Below are positions 16,493-25,881 of a stretch of DNA of 64,000 nt, piece after piece. The notes beneath the pieces were generated by a model. It was given only the letters and a program-made list of their open reading frames with translations, did not search any database and was not told the DNA's origin. The first letter of the stretch is position 1. Every line of letters starts with the position of its first letter. Location: assembly GCF_021183625.1 (NCBI RefSeq), contig NZ_CP089214.1, forward strand, positions 4,402,001-4,466,000, written 5' to 3'. The stretch comes from Nocardia asteroides (GTDB lineage Bacteria; Actinomycetota; Actinomycetes; Mycobacteriales; Mycobacteriaceae). Both the position numbers and the translations under genes were made by a program.

Positions 16493-17220
16493 CGCCCCGA
16501 CCGCGCGCGCTGCGGCTCGCGCATCACGTACCCGACCCCGCGCAGCGTGTGGATCAGCCGCTGACCGCCGGTGTCGACCTTCTTGCGCAGGTACGACACA
16601 TAGGTCTCGACCACCCCCACCTCACCGCCGAAGTCGTAGCGCCACACGTGATCCAGGATCCGCGGCTTGGAGAGCACCGTGCCCGCGTTGACCATGAAGT
16701 AGCGCAGCAGCGTGAACTCGGTGGGCGAGAGCGCCACCGGTTCCCCTGCCTTCCACACCTCGTGCGTGTCGTCGTCCAGCTCGATATCGGCGAAGCGCAG
16801 CCGCGACCTCTCCTTCGGCGGCTCGCCGTGGCCGGCCCGGCGCAGCACGACGCGCAGCCGGGCCACCACCTCCTCCAGCGAGAACGGTTTGGTGATGTAG
16901 TCGTCGGCGCCGAGCGTGAGCCCCGCGACCTTGTCCTGCACCTCGTCGCGCGCGGTCAGGAAGAGCACCGGCGCGTCGATGCCGTCGGCGCGGAGCCTGC
17001 GGAGCAGTCCGAAACCGTCCATGCCCGGCATCATGACGTCGACGATCAGCGCCTGCGGACGGAAGCCGCGCGCGCGATCCAGCGCCTGCGCGCCGTCCGC
17101 CGCCGTGGCCACCTCGAAGCCCTGGAACCGCAGGCTCACCGCCAGCAACTCCACGATCATGGGCTCGTCGTCGACGACGAGCACCCTGGCCTCGGGCGGT
17201 ACAGCTGTCATGGAGCCCAT
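16489..17220 (-). CDS. phoP: response regulator, PhoP-like (OmpR family)
   Basis: A 243-residue OmpR/PhoB regulator. The receiver has acidic residues in VVDDEP (about 15-20), phospho-acceptor Asp61 in DVMMPGMDG and the conserved Lys in TKPFSLEEV. The C-terminal winged helix ends with HTLRGVGYVMREP. Segments such as EARVLVVDDE, RFQGFEV, AQALDRAR and KILDHVWRYDF-type residues match what I recall of M. tuberculosis PhoP (Rv0757) closely throughout. PhoP there controls surface lipids and acid/host response. It lies 57 bp downstream of otsA on the same strand. Its link to mce4 or trehalose here is positional only. Confidence 0.8.
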   Translation of the reverse strand: MGSMTAVPPEARVLVVDDEPMIVELLAVSLRFQGFEVATAADGAQALDRARGFRPQALIVDVMMPGMDGFGLLRRLRADGIDAPVLFLTARDEVQDKVAGLTLGADDYITKPFSLEEVVARLRVVLRRAGHGEPPKERSRLRFADIELDDDTHEVWKAGEPVALSPTEFTLLRYFMVNAGTVLSKPRILDHVWRYDFGGEVGVVETYVSYLRKKVDTGGQRLIHTLRGVGYVMREPQRARSGR

Positions 17221-17277
17221 CGTCGGTCACCGGCCTCCGAAGTCGCTGGACCTTTCCTGTGAAGTCGCTGTGCGCGG

Positions 17278-18873
<1,596 letters not shown>

Positions 18874-18985
18874 TCACGCATCCTTTGCGCTTCGAGGCCG
18901 CTGACGAGCGTCTGCCGCAGTGTGCTGTTGTGTGTGTCGGTCCGGCCGGTCGACGGCGCCCTCGGCGTCGACTGCCCCGGTCTGC

Positions 18986-19156
18986 CTACTCGGCGCGGGT
19001 GCCCGTGCCGATGCCGAGCATCGCCAGCAGCATCCGGCACTCGTCGGCGTCCGTGGCGTACGCCGCGACCACCCGCTGTGCCTGACGTGCGGTCTCGTCG
19101 GCCAACGGCTCGAGATCGTCGTCCGCGATGTCGTTCGCGCTGCTCTTCGCGGCCAT
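18986..19156 (-). CDS. small acidic conserved protein next to otsA
   Basis: A 56-residue protein starting ATG at 19156, with GGGAGGA about 7 bp upstream. It begins MAAKSSANDIADDDLEPLAD and contains one Cys (DADECRML) and a helical C-terminus (MLLAMLGIGTG). M. tuberculosis has a similarly small protein of unknown function beside otsA (Rv3489), so this is probably its counterpart. It lies about 110 bp upstream of otsA on the same strand and may be co-transcribed. Codon use fits the local genes (third positions mostly G/C). Function unknown. Confidence 0.7.
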   Translation of the reverse strand: MAAKSSANDIADDDLEPLADETARQAQRVVAAYATDADECRMLLAMLGIGTGTRAE

Positions 19157-19374
19157 CTGTCAGTCCTCCCGGCTAATACGCTGGTCACTGCGAATAGTCA
19201 ATGATATCCGGCGCCGGGGAGCGGGTGCCCCGCGCCCGCGCTCCGAATGCCACGTGGGGCGGCATTCATGCACAGCCCCCGAGTTGTGCACAGCCCGCAC
19301 CGGTGCGGTGCACACCGCCACCCCGCTCCCTATACCGTGGACCACGAACCACCTCCACGAAAGGACCGACCACG

Positions 19375-20208
19375 ATGCCGCTGGCCACGGTGAACGGAAT
19401 CTCGCTCAACTACCAGGTCAAGGGCGACCGCACCAGGGGCACCGATGTCAAGGGCGCGGGCCCGCTGGTCGTGCTGATCATGGGCACCGGCAGCCCCGGC
19501 CGGGTCTGGGAGCTGCACCAGGTGCCCGCCCTCGTCGCCGCCGGCTACCGCGTCTGCACCTTCGACAACCGCGGCATCGCCCCGTCCTCCGAGTCCGCCA
19601 CCGGCATCGCCATCGAGCAGCTGGTCGCCGACACCGCCGGGCTGATCGAGCTGCTCGACGAGGGCCCGGCCCTCGTCGTGGGCACCTCCATGGGCGCGCG
19701 GGTGGCCCAGGAGCTGGCGCTGGCCCGCCCCGAGCTGGTGCGCAAGGCCGTGTTCATGGCCGGGCACGGCCGCCTCGACCAGTTCCAGAAGACGCTCTCG
19801 GCCGGTGAGCACGAGCTCGACGCGAGCGGCGTCCGGCTACCTGCCAAATACGAGGCCGCGCTCACCGCCGTCATGAACCTCTCGCCCGCCACCATGGCCG
19901 ATCGCAACGCCGCCCGCGACTGGCTCGACCTCTTCGAGTTCACCGGAGGCCCGGTCACGCCCGGCATCCGGGCACAGCGCAAGATGGACCACGATTTCGA
20001 TCGGGTGCAGGCATACCGGGGCATCACCGTGCCGTGCCTCTCGGTCGGTTTCGCCGACGATCGGATGATCCCGCCCTACCTGTCCCGCGAGGTCGCCGAC
20101 GTCATCCCGAACGCGCGCTACCAGGAGGTTCCGGACGCCGGGCACTACGGCTACCTGGAGCGGCCCGAAGCGGTGAACAAGATCCTGCTGGATTTCTTCG
20201 CCGCCTGA
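19375..20208 (+). CDS. alpha/beta hydrolase
   Basis: A 277-residue alpha/beta-hydrolase. The oxyanion loop is near LIMGTGSPGRVW. The nucleophile elbow GTSMGAR (Ser near residue 105) and a Ser-Asp-His triad are complete, with Asp in FADDRMIP and His in DAGHYGYLERP. I chose ATG at 19375 because a purine-rich GAAAGGA is 10 bp upstream and the family starts there; the frame is open further upstream but that part has no homology. It is divergent from the 56-residue gene. Substrate unknown. It is followed by an orphan mbtH gene after a hairpin, so a role in siderophore or peptide tailoring is possible but unsupported. Confidence 0.85.
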   Translation: MPLATVNGISLNYQVKGDRTRGTDVKGAGPLVVLIMGTGSPGRVWELHQVPALVAAGYRVCTFDNRGIAPSSESATGIAIEQLVADTAGLIELLDEGPALVVGTSMGARVAQELALARPELVRKAVFMAGHGRLDQFQKTLSAGEHELDASGVRLPAKYEAALTAVMNLSPATMADRNAARDWLDLFEFTGGPVTPGIRAQRKMDHDFDRVQAYRGITVPCLSVGFADDRMIPPYLSREVADVIPNARYQEVPDAGHYGYLERPEAVNKILLDFFAA

Positions 20209-20254
20209 GGTAACGGCCCAGCCGTAACACCCGGCTTGCTAGGGTCGAAACAAC

Positions 20255-20283
20255 GCTCGGGCTCATCGTGGTCGTGCCCGAGC
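20255..20283 (+). terminator. hairpin between hydrolase and mbtH
   Basis: GCTCGGGC at 20255-20262 pairs with GCCCGAGC at 20276-20283 across 13 nt. It lies 47 bp after the hydrolase stop and 40 bp before mbtH, so it may separate their transcripts. No U-tract. Confidence 0.45.
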
Positions 20284-20323
20284 CCGATCCCCGACCAACG
20301 CGCCAGTATCTCAGTGAGGTGAA

Positions 20324-20566
20324 ATGAGCACCAACCCCTTCGATGACGAAGACGGCCGCTTCTTCGTTCTGGTCAACGACGAGGAACAGCACTCCCTGTG
20401 GCCGGCCTTCGCGGAGGTCCCGGCCGGATGGCGAGTGGTTTTCGGCGAGGACAGCCGCACCGCGTGCGTCGAGTACGTGGAGAAGAACTGGACCGACATG
20501 CGGCCCAAGAGCCTGCGTGACGCGATGGCCGCCGACGACGCGGCCCGCCAGGGCGCCCAGTCCTGA
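20324..20566 (+). CDS. MbtH-like protein (NRPS adenylation-domain chaperone)
   Basis: An 80-residue member of the MbtH family. It has the NPFDD start, QHSLWP, VPAGW and the W-x-D-x-RP-x-SL signature, with the three invariant tryptophans at 26, 36 and 56. MbtH-like proteins bind and activate adenylation domains of non-ribosomal peptide synthetases and usually sit inside NRPS clusters. No NRPS gene is in this window, so this is an orphan copy that would have to serve a synthetase elsewhere in the genome. A very strong terminator follows. Confidence 0.93.
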   Translation: MSTNPFDDEDGRFFVLVNDEEQHSLWPAFAEVPAGWRVVFGEDSRTACVEYVEKNWTDMRPKSLRDAMAADDAARQGAQS

Positions 20567-20603
20567 CCCTCGTTCCGATACTGCGCCGGGACGATCGACC
20601 CCC

Positions 20604-20638
20604 CACCGGGTGACACGAAACCCTCGTGCCACCCGGTG
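20604..20638 (+). terminator. strong terminator after mbtH
   Basis: A 15-bp stem with one internal mismatch: CACCGGGTG-a-CACGA (20604-20618) against TCGTG-c-CACCCGGTG (20624-20638), with a 5-nt loop. It begins 38 bp after the mbtH stop and insulates it from the tRNA gene. Confidence 0.75.
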
Positions 20639-20667
20639 CGGTGCCGTATATGCTGGCACCGCCTTCC

Positions 20668-20739
20668 GCCTCCTTAGCTCAGTGGTAGAGCACTCGCCTT
20701 GTAAGCGAAAGGTCGTCAGTTCAATCCTGACAGGAGGCT
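20668..20739 (+). tRNA. tRNA-Thr(TGT)
   Basis: The acceptor arm GCCTCCT (20668-20674) pairs with AGGAGGC (20732-20738). The D arm is TTAGCTCAGTGGTAGAGCA and the anticodon loop CTTGTAA reads TGT, giving tRNA-Thr for ACA. The T arm is CTGT-like with GTTCAAT. CCA is not encoded. It has no tRNA neighbours. Confidence 0.95.
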
Positions 20740-20809
20740 CTTCAGCTCGATCCGCGAGGACGGATCACAGCTTCGCCGCCGCAGGAACGGACGAGCAGTG
20801 CCGAAACCA

Positions 20810-20946
20810 TCAGGCGTCGAACTGCTCGAACGTCACCTCGTAACCGTCGGGATCGAGATTTCGCGGAAGCCGAGGCGCAGGTAGAGGGCTGCGGAGCGGT
20901 GGAGGTCGTGGACTCGGAGGCCGATCTTCAGCTGTTTGGCACCCAT
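20810..20946 (-). pseudogene. remnant of a VOC-family (glyoxalase-like) gene
   Basis: Reading from ATG at 20946, about 29 residues match the start of a VOC domain (KIGLRVHDLHRSAALYLRLGF). A +1 shift then gives DPDGYEVTFEQ plus FDA and a stop at 20810, which looks like the last strand of the same fold, where the second metal-ligand Glu lies. The middle of a normal VOC domain (about 75 residues) is missing, so this appears to be one gene with a large internal deletion that also broke the frame. It lies just downstream of tRNA-Thr. Confidence 0.6.
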
Positions 20947-20973
20947 CACCGGAGTGAGTCTGGCAGAGAAATC

Positions 20974-21573
20974 TCAGCCGGTGATGATCGGGACCAGATA
21001 GCGGCGGGCGAACTCGTCGAGTTCCGCTTCCGTCGACAGATCGCGACTTCCGTGCGGGGCGAGGATCAGCGAATGCACGATGCGGCAGACGATTTCGGCG
21101 CGGGTGACGGGGTCGTCGGGGGAGGCGAGCAGGCCGCGGTCGGTGGCGCGCTGGAGGGCGGCGGCGGTGGCGGCGATGGACATGGCGAAGGTGGTGGCGC
21201 CCTCGGTGGTCAATTTCAGGACTACGCGCTCGGGCTCCAGCGACAACATGCGCTGGGCGAGCGGATTGCTGCGCCAGCGGCCGATGACGGTGACGAAGAT
21301 GTCGACGACCAGGTCGTCGATCGTGTCGTGGCGCTCGGCGATGTCGGCGATCTCCGCAAGCACCGTGCCGACCTCGCGGCTGACGACGGCCTGGACGAGG
21401 TCGTCGCGGGAGCCGATGCGGCGGTAGACGGTGACCCGGTCGACGCCGGCTTCCCTGGCGACGTCCTCGATCGTCGTCTTCTTCACGCCGACGGCCTGGA
21501 AGCGGGTGAGCGCGGCATCCAGGATCCGCGTTTCGACGGTGTCGGAGACGGCGTTCTCGAGGGAGGCGGACAC
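20974..21573 (-). CDS. TetR-family repressor
   Basis: A 199-residue TetR regulator. The N-terminal helix-turn-helix (TTIEDVAREAGVDRVTVYRRIGSR, about residues 33-56) is standard; the C-terminal ligand domain is of no named subfamily I recognise. It is divergent from the four-gene oxidative operon at 21671-25881, with about 97 bp between start codons containing several TGTTGC/GCAACA half-sites. Repression of that operon and of itself is the simplest reading. The ligand may be a lipid or ketone substrate of the operon, which is inference. Confidence 0.85.
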   Translation of the reverse strand: MSASLENAVSDTVETRILDAALTRFQAVGVKKTTIEDVAREAGVDRVTVYRRIGSRDDLVQAVVSREVGTVLAEIADIAERHDTIDDLVVDIFVTVIGRWRSNPLAQRMLSLEPERVVLKLTTEGATTFAMSIAATAAALQRATDRGLLASPDDPVTRAEIVCRIVHSLILAPHGSRDLSTEAELDEFARRYLVPIITG

Positions 21574-21601
21574 CCCTCGACGCTAGCAGAACCGGATGGT
21601 A

Positions 21602-21656
21602 GTGCAACATTCTGCGTTGAATTGTTGCCGCAACATTGAAATGTACTTTGTTGCAC
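21602..21656. promoter_or_regulatory. multi-site operator region for the TetR repressor
   Basis: Three related elements: GTGCAACA at 21602-21609, the perfect palindrome TGTTGC-c-GCAACA at 21623-21635, and TGTTGCAC at 21649-21656. The outer two are exact inverses of one another, and the middle palindrome is made of the same half-sites. Their position between the divergent genes suggests the TetR protein binds here, possibly as two or more dimers. Confidence 0.7.
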
Positions 21657-21670
21657 TGTACGGTCGGCTC

Positions 21671-22531
21671 ATGGCTGAAACAGAGGCGCACGCGATCGAG
21701 GCCCGCGATGTGCGGTTCGACTTCGATTCGGTTCCGCTGCACTACATCCCGGGTGAGGTCCTGGCCACCCACATCGTGAACGTCATGCACCTGGTGCTCC
21801 CGGAGGGGGAGCGGGCGATGGCGCAGGCGCTCAGCGAGGCGCTCCCGTACATCCGCGATCCGCGGCTGCGCGAGGAGGTGCAGGGGTTCGTGGGTCAGGA
21901 GACCACGCACGCCAACTCCCACGAGGCGGCGCGCAGGCACCTGCAGTCGCTCGGGCTGGATGTGGAGTCCTTCGTCGGCAGGATCGGCTGGCTCGTCGAC
22001 CGGCTGCTCGGCGACCACGGGCTGGACGGGCGGGCGAAGGAGGAGTGGCTCAGGGAGCGGCTCGGGCTCTTCGCCGGGATGGAGCACTACACCGCGGTGA
22101 TCGGGGAGTGGCTGCTGAACGCGGACGTGCTCGCCGAGAAGAACATGCACCCGGCCATGCTCGACCTGGTGCGCTGGCACGGCGCCGAGGAGGTCGAGCA
22201 CCGGAGCGTGGTCTACGACGCCTACATGTACCTGGACGGCGGCTACGCGCGGAAGGCGCGCACGGCGGTGCTGGCCGGCGCGACGCTGCTGCCGCTCTTC
22301 ATCATCTCGACGGCGTACCTGTACCGGAAGGATCCGTCGCCGGACAAGGGCCGGTTCTGGGGGTCGCAGTTCGTCGGCGCGACGCTGCGCGGGGTGGTGC
22401 CGAGCTGGACCGTCTTCTTCTCCGAGCTGCCGCGCTACCTGCGCCCCGGCTTCCACCCCTCGCAGCTGGGGCCGATGGACAAGGCGCTGCGCTACCTGGC
22501 GCACTCACCCGCGGCCAGGGCGCACTCGTGA
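21671..22531 (+). CDS. predicted metal-dependent hydrolase (PF10118-type, ferritin-like)
   Basis: A 286-residue helical protein of the predicted metal-dependent hydrolase family. Likely metal ligands occur in QETTHANSHE and GAEEVEHRSVVYD, two helices carrying Glu and His in a pattern like di-iron carboxylate proteins. A hydrophobic helix (TAVLAGATLLPLFIISTAYLY) near residue 205 suggests membrane association. I chose ATG at 21671, since the frame is open to 21596 but those codons cover the operator. The first gene of a coupled operon; its stop overlaps the next GTG. Substrate unknown. Family members often sit beside monooxygenases, as here. Confidence 0.8.
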   Translation: MAETEAHAIEARDVRFDFDSVPLHYIPGEVLATHIVNVMHLVLPEGERAMAQALSEALPYIRDPRLREEVQGFVGQETTHANSHEAARRHLQSLGLDVESFVGRIGWLVDRLLGDHGLDGRAKEEWLRERLGLFAGMEHYTAVIGEWLLNADVLAEKNMHPAMLDLVRWHGAEEVEHRSVVYDAYMYLDGGYARKARTAVLAGATLLPLFIISTAYLYRKDPSPDKGRFWGSQFVGATLRGVVPSWTVFFSELPRYLRPGFHPSQLGPMDKALRYLAHSPAARAHS

Positions 22532-23553
22532 CAGCCCCGGGTGCGCTGCGGCTGCTCGCTACCGCGATGGACCTCTACAAGCAGGTGTTCGTCGCGGGTG
22601 CCGCGGCGCCGCTGCTCTCCAGCCCGCAGCCGGTGCGGAACAGCGGCTTCGACCGGGACGTGGTGGTCGAGGCGGTGGAGCGGGTCGCGCTCGACGTCGT
22701 TGCGCTGACGCTGCGCGCCCCGGACGGCGGCGTGCTTCCGGTCTGGCGGCCCGGTGCGCACCTGGAGCTGTTCCTGCCCTCGGGCAGGCAGCGCCGCTAC
22801 TCGCTCTGCGGCAACCCGCGCGACCGTTTCCGCTACCGGATCGCGGTGCGGCTCATCCCGGACGGCGACGGCGGCTCGCGCGAGGTGCACGAGACGCTGC
22901 GCTCCGGCTCGGCACTGCGGATTCGCGGGCCGCGCAATGCCTTCGGGTTCGTCGAGGCGCCGTCGTATCTGTTCATCGCGGGCGGTATCGGGATCACGCC
23001 GATCCTGCCGATGGTGCGGGCGGCCGGTGGCCGGGGGCGGCTGGTCTACCTGGGCAGCAGCCGAAATCGGATGCCGTTTCTGAATGAACTGCCCGGCGCC
23101 GAGGTGCGCCCGGACGACGAATTCGGCCCGCCGGACGTGGCCGAACTACTTGGCAAGGCCGAGCCCGGCGCGGCGGTATATGTCTGCGGCCCACCCGGCA
23201 TGCTCGCCGCCGCGCAACGACTGGCCTTCGACAGCAACCCCACCGGGTCGCTGCACGTGGAGCGGTTCGCGCCGGCGCCGGTCGATGGCGGCCGGGAATT
23301 CGACCTCACGCTGGCGCGCACCGGCCGCACGGTCCGGGTCGGCGCCACCGAGACCGCGCTGGCGGCGATCCAGCGGGTCGACCCGCGGGTGCCGTACTCG
23401 TGCAGGCAGGGCTTCTGCGGCAGCTGCGAGACCAGGGTGCTCGCCGGAGCGGTCGAGCACCGCGACCGGGTGCCTGCCGCGCTGGCCAGGCCCGACCGAA
23501 TCCGCCCGTGCGTCTCCCGCGCGGCGGGCGACGCCCTCGTACTCGACTGCTGA
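22528..23553 (+). CDS. ferredoxin-type reductase (phthalate dioxygenase reductase family)
   Basis: A 341-residue flavin reductase. The flavin-binding RRYSL motif is at about 89-93 (Cys94 follows), the NAD-binding part begins FIAGGIGITPILPM, and VCGPPGML follows. The C-terminal plant-type [2Fe-2S] domain has CRQGFCGSC plus a fourth Cys near the end (RPCVSRA). It carries electrons from NAD(P)H to an oxygenase. It is coupled by a GTGA overlap to the upstream hydrolase, so the two may be partner proteins, since the next enzyme (a BVMO) takes NADPH directly. An N-terminal extension of about 42 residues precedes the flavin domain. Confidence 0.87.
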   Translation: MTAPGALRLLATAMDLYKQVFVAGAAAPLLSSPQPVRNSGFDRDVVVEAVERVALDVVALTLRAPDGGVLPVWRPGAHLELFLPSGRQRRYSLCGNPRDRFRYRIAVRLIPDGDGGSREVHETLRSGSALRIRGPRNAFGFVEAPSYLFIAGGIGITPILPMVRAAGGRGRLVYLGSSRNRMPFLNELPGAEVRPDDEFGPPDVAELLGKAEPGAAVYVCGPPGMLAAAQRLAFDSNPTGSLHVERFAPAPVDGGREFDLTLARTGRTVRVGATETALAAIQRVDPRVPYSCRQGFCGSCETRVLAGAVEHRDRVPAALARPDRIRPCVSRAAGDALVLDC

Positions 23554-23563
23554 GAGGAAACCG

Positions 23564-25015
23564 ATGGAACACAACCACGTGCTGATCGTCGGTGCGGGCT
23601 TCGGCGGCATCGGGCTGGCGATCAAACTGCGCGAGGCGGGCTTCGACGACCTCGCGGTGCTGGAGCGCGCCGCCGAGCTCGGCGGCACCTGGCAGGCCAA
23701 CACCTACCCGGGCGCCGCCTGCGACGTGCCCTCGCACCTGTACAGCTACTCGTTCGCGCCGAACCCGGACTGGTCGCGCACCTACGGCAGGCAGCCCGAG
23801 ATCCTGGCCTACCTGCGCCGGGTCGCCGAGCGGCACGATGTGCTGCGGCACATCGAGTTCCGCACCGAGCTCACCGACGCGCGCTGGGACGAGGAGGCCG
23901 CGCTCTGGCGGGTCGAGACCTCGCGCGGGCAGCGCACCGCCGACTTCCTGATCTCGGCGGCCGGCGTCTTCGCCGAGGCCAAGTACCCGAACCTGCCCGG
24001 GCTGGAGACCTTCGAGGGCACCGCCTTCCACTCGCTGCACTGGGATCACGACCACGACCTCACCGGTGAGCGGGTCGCGGTGATCGGCACCGGCGCCTCC
24101 GCGGTGCAGTTCGTGCCGGAGATCCAGCCGCGGGTGGCGAAGCTGACGGTGTTCCAGCGCTCGGCGCCGTGGATCGTGCCCCGGATGGACCGCGCGACGC
24201 TCGGCGCGGAGCGGCTGCTGCTGCGCCGGGTGCCGCTGCTGCGCCGGGCGATCCGCGCGGGCTGGTACACCGCGATCGAGGGGTTCGGGCTGGTCTCGCT
24301 GGTGGACAAGCGGTTCCGGCACCTCTACGAGGCGCTCGGCCGGTTCCAGCTGCGCAGGCAGATCGCCGACCCGGAGCTGCGCGCCCTGGTCACCCCGGAT
24401 TACATGATCGGCTGCAAGCGCGCCATCTTCTCCGACGCCTACTTCCCGGCGCTCGCCGCGCCGAACGTCGACGTGGTGACCACCGGCATCGCCGAGGTGC
24501 GGGCGCGCTCGATCGTGCTGCGGGACGGCACCGAGCGGCCGGTCGACACCATCGTCTACGGCACCGGCTTCACCCCGACCCCCAGCGTCTACGGCAGGTA
24601 CATCGGCCGGGACGGGCGCAGCATCGCCGAGCTCTACCTGGACGAGCCGCAGAGCTACCTCGGCATCGCGGTGGCCGGGTTCCCGAACTTCTTCAGCACG
24701 CTCGGCCCGTTCGGGGCGGCGGGCAACCAGTCCGCCATCTTCATGATCGAGTCGCAGATCGGCTACATCGTCGACGCGCTGCGCACCGCGCGGCGGGCGG
24801 GCGCGCGGCGGGTGGAGCTGCGGCCCGAGGTGCAGACCGCGTTCCTGGCGGAGATGCGCCGCCGCAGCGCCGACACGGTCTGGCTGACCGGCGGCTGCGA
24901 CAGCTACTACACCACCGCGGACGGCGCCAACTCCGGGCTCTACCCCAACTGGAGCTTCGAATACCGCCGCCGCACCAGCCGTTTCGACATCGACTCCTAC
25001 GAGGTGAGCGCATGA
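23564..25015 (+). CDS. flavin-containing (Baeyer-Villiger type) monooxygenase
   Basis: A 483-residue class B flavoprotein monooxygenase. It has the FAD Rossmann motif GAGFGG at 10-15, the BVMO fingerprint FEGTAFHSLHW at 150-160 (FxGxxxHxxxW satisfied), and the NADPH Rossmann motif VIGTGASA at about 174-181. BVMOs insert oxygen next to a ketone using NADPH and O2. ATG at 23564 follows AGAGGAAACC. It lies 10 bp after the reductase and overlaps the SDR start by 4 bp. An alcohol-to-ketone SDR beside a BVMO is a common pairing for stepwise oxidation. The closest mycobacterial relative may be MymA or EthA-like, but I cannot rank them. Confidence 0.9.
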   Translation: MEHNHVLIVGAGFGGIGLAIKLREAGFDDLAVLERAAELGGTWQANTYPGAACDVPSHLYSYSFAPNPDWSRTYGRQPEILAYLRRVAERHDVLRHIEFRTELTDARWDEEAALWRVETSRGQRTADFLISAAGVFAEAKYPNLPGLETFEGTAFHSLHWDHDHDLTGERVAVIGTGASAVQFVPEIQPRVAKLTVFQRSAPWIVPRMDRATLGAERLLLRRVPLLRRAIRAGWYTAIEGFGLVSLVDKRFRHLYEALGRFQLRRQIADPELRALVTPDYMIGCKRAIFSDAYFPALAAPNVDVVTTGIAEVRARSIVLRDGTERPVDTIVYGTGFTPTPSVYGRYIGRDGRSIAELYLDEPQSYLGIAVAGFPNFFSTLGPFGAAGNQSAIFMIESQIGYIVDALRTARRAGARRVELRPEVQTAFLAEMRRRSADTVWLTGGCDSYYTTADGANSGLYPNWSFEYRRRTSRFDIDSYEVSA

Positions 25016-25881
25016 TCCGCGCACTGTTCCGGGTGACGGAGCCCGACTACCGGGTCCGCGGGCAGGTCGTCCTGATCACCGGGGCGGCGCAGGGCATCGG
25101 CCGGGAGCTGGCCACGGTGCTGCACCGGCGCGGCGCGGTCGTCGCGCTGGCCGATGTGGACGAGGTGGGCGCGAAGGCGGCGGCCGCGGCGCTCGGCGGC
25201 AGGGCCGCCGCCTTCGGCGCCGACGTCACCGACCGGGCGGCCATGGCCGACGTGGTCGAGCGGGTGCTCGAGCGGTTCGGCGGGCTGGACGTTGTGGTCG
25301 CGAACGCGGGCATCGTGCCGAAGCCCGCCACGCTGCGCACCATGGACCCCGCCGTCTTCGACGCCGTGCTCGAGGTCAACCTGACCGGCGCGTTCAACAC
25401 CGTCAAGCCCGCGCTGGAGGCCATCGTGGCGAGCCGGGGGCACGTGGTGGTCGTCTCGTCCTGCGCGGCCTTCGCGCCCGGCATGGCCGGTTCGCCGTAC
25501 ATGATCAGCAAGGCCGCGGTGGAGCAGCTGGGCCGGGCCCTGCGGGTGGAGCTGGCCGCGCACGGCGCCACCGCGGGGGTGGCCTACTTCGGCATCGTCG
25601 ACACCGCCATGACGCACGAGACGCTGGACAACGACGACCTCGGCCGCCGGGTCGAGGCGCTGCTGCCCTGGCCGCTGAACGTCAGGATCAGCGGCGCCGA
25701 GGCGGCGCGGGTGCTCGCGGACGGCATCGAGCGGCGGGCGCCGCGCACCACCGCGCCCGCGGGCTGGGAGCCGTACGCGCTGCTCCGCGGCGTGATCAAC
25801 GTCGCGCTGGACGCCAGGCTGAGCAGGGACCGCGGGCTGCACGCGCTGCTGCACGCGGTGGAGCAGCGGGTGCGCGGGTAG
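25012..25881 (+). CDS. short-chain dehydrogenase/reductase
   Basis: A 289-residue SDR. TGAAQGIG is at 23-30, VANAG at 96-100, catalytic Ser150, Tyr163 and Lys167 (YMISK). The C-terminal 60 residues form a membrane-surface-like extension (WEPYALLRGVINVALDARL) often seen in lipid-active SDRs. It probably supplies or removes the ketone handled by the upstream monooxygenase. It starts in an ATGA overlap with the BVMO gene and ends exactly where the convergent HIT gene ends (TAG then TCA, no gap). Last gene of the TetR-controlled operon. Confidence 0.88.
   Translation: MIRALFRVTEPDYRVRGQVVLITGAAQGIGRELATVLHRRGAVVALADVDEVGAKAAAAALGGRAAAFGADVTDRAAMADVVERVLERFGGLDVVVANAGIVPKPATLRTMDPAVFDAVLEVNLTGAFNTVKPALEAIVASRGHVVVVSSCAAFAPGMAGSPYMISKAAVEQLGRALRVELAAHGATAGVAYFGIVDTAMTHETLDNDDLGRRVEALLPWPLNVRISGAEAARVLADGIERRAPRTTAPAGWEPYALLRGVINVALDARLSRDRGLHALLHAVEQRVRG

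Noticed and set aside
20324..20566. Start of a non-ribosomal peptide synthetase cluster
   Set aside because: Only mbtH and a hydrolase are present; no adenylation, condensation or carrier domain is encoded anywhere in the window.
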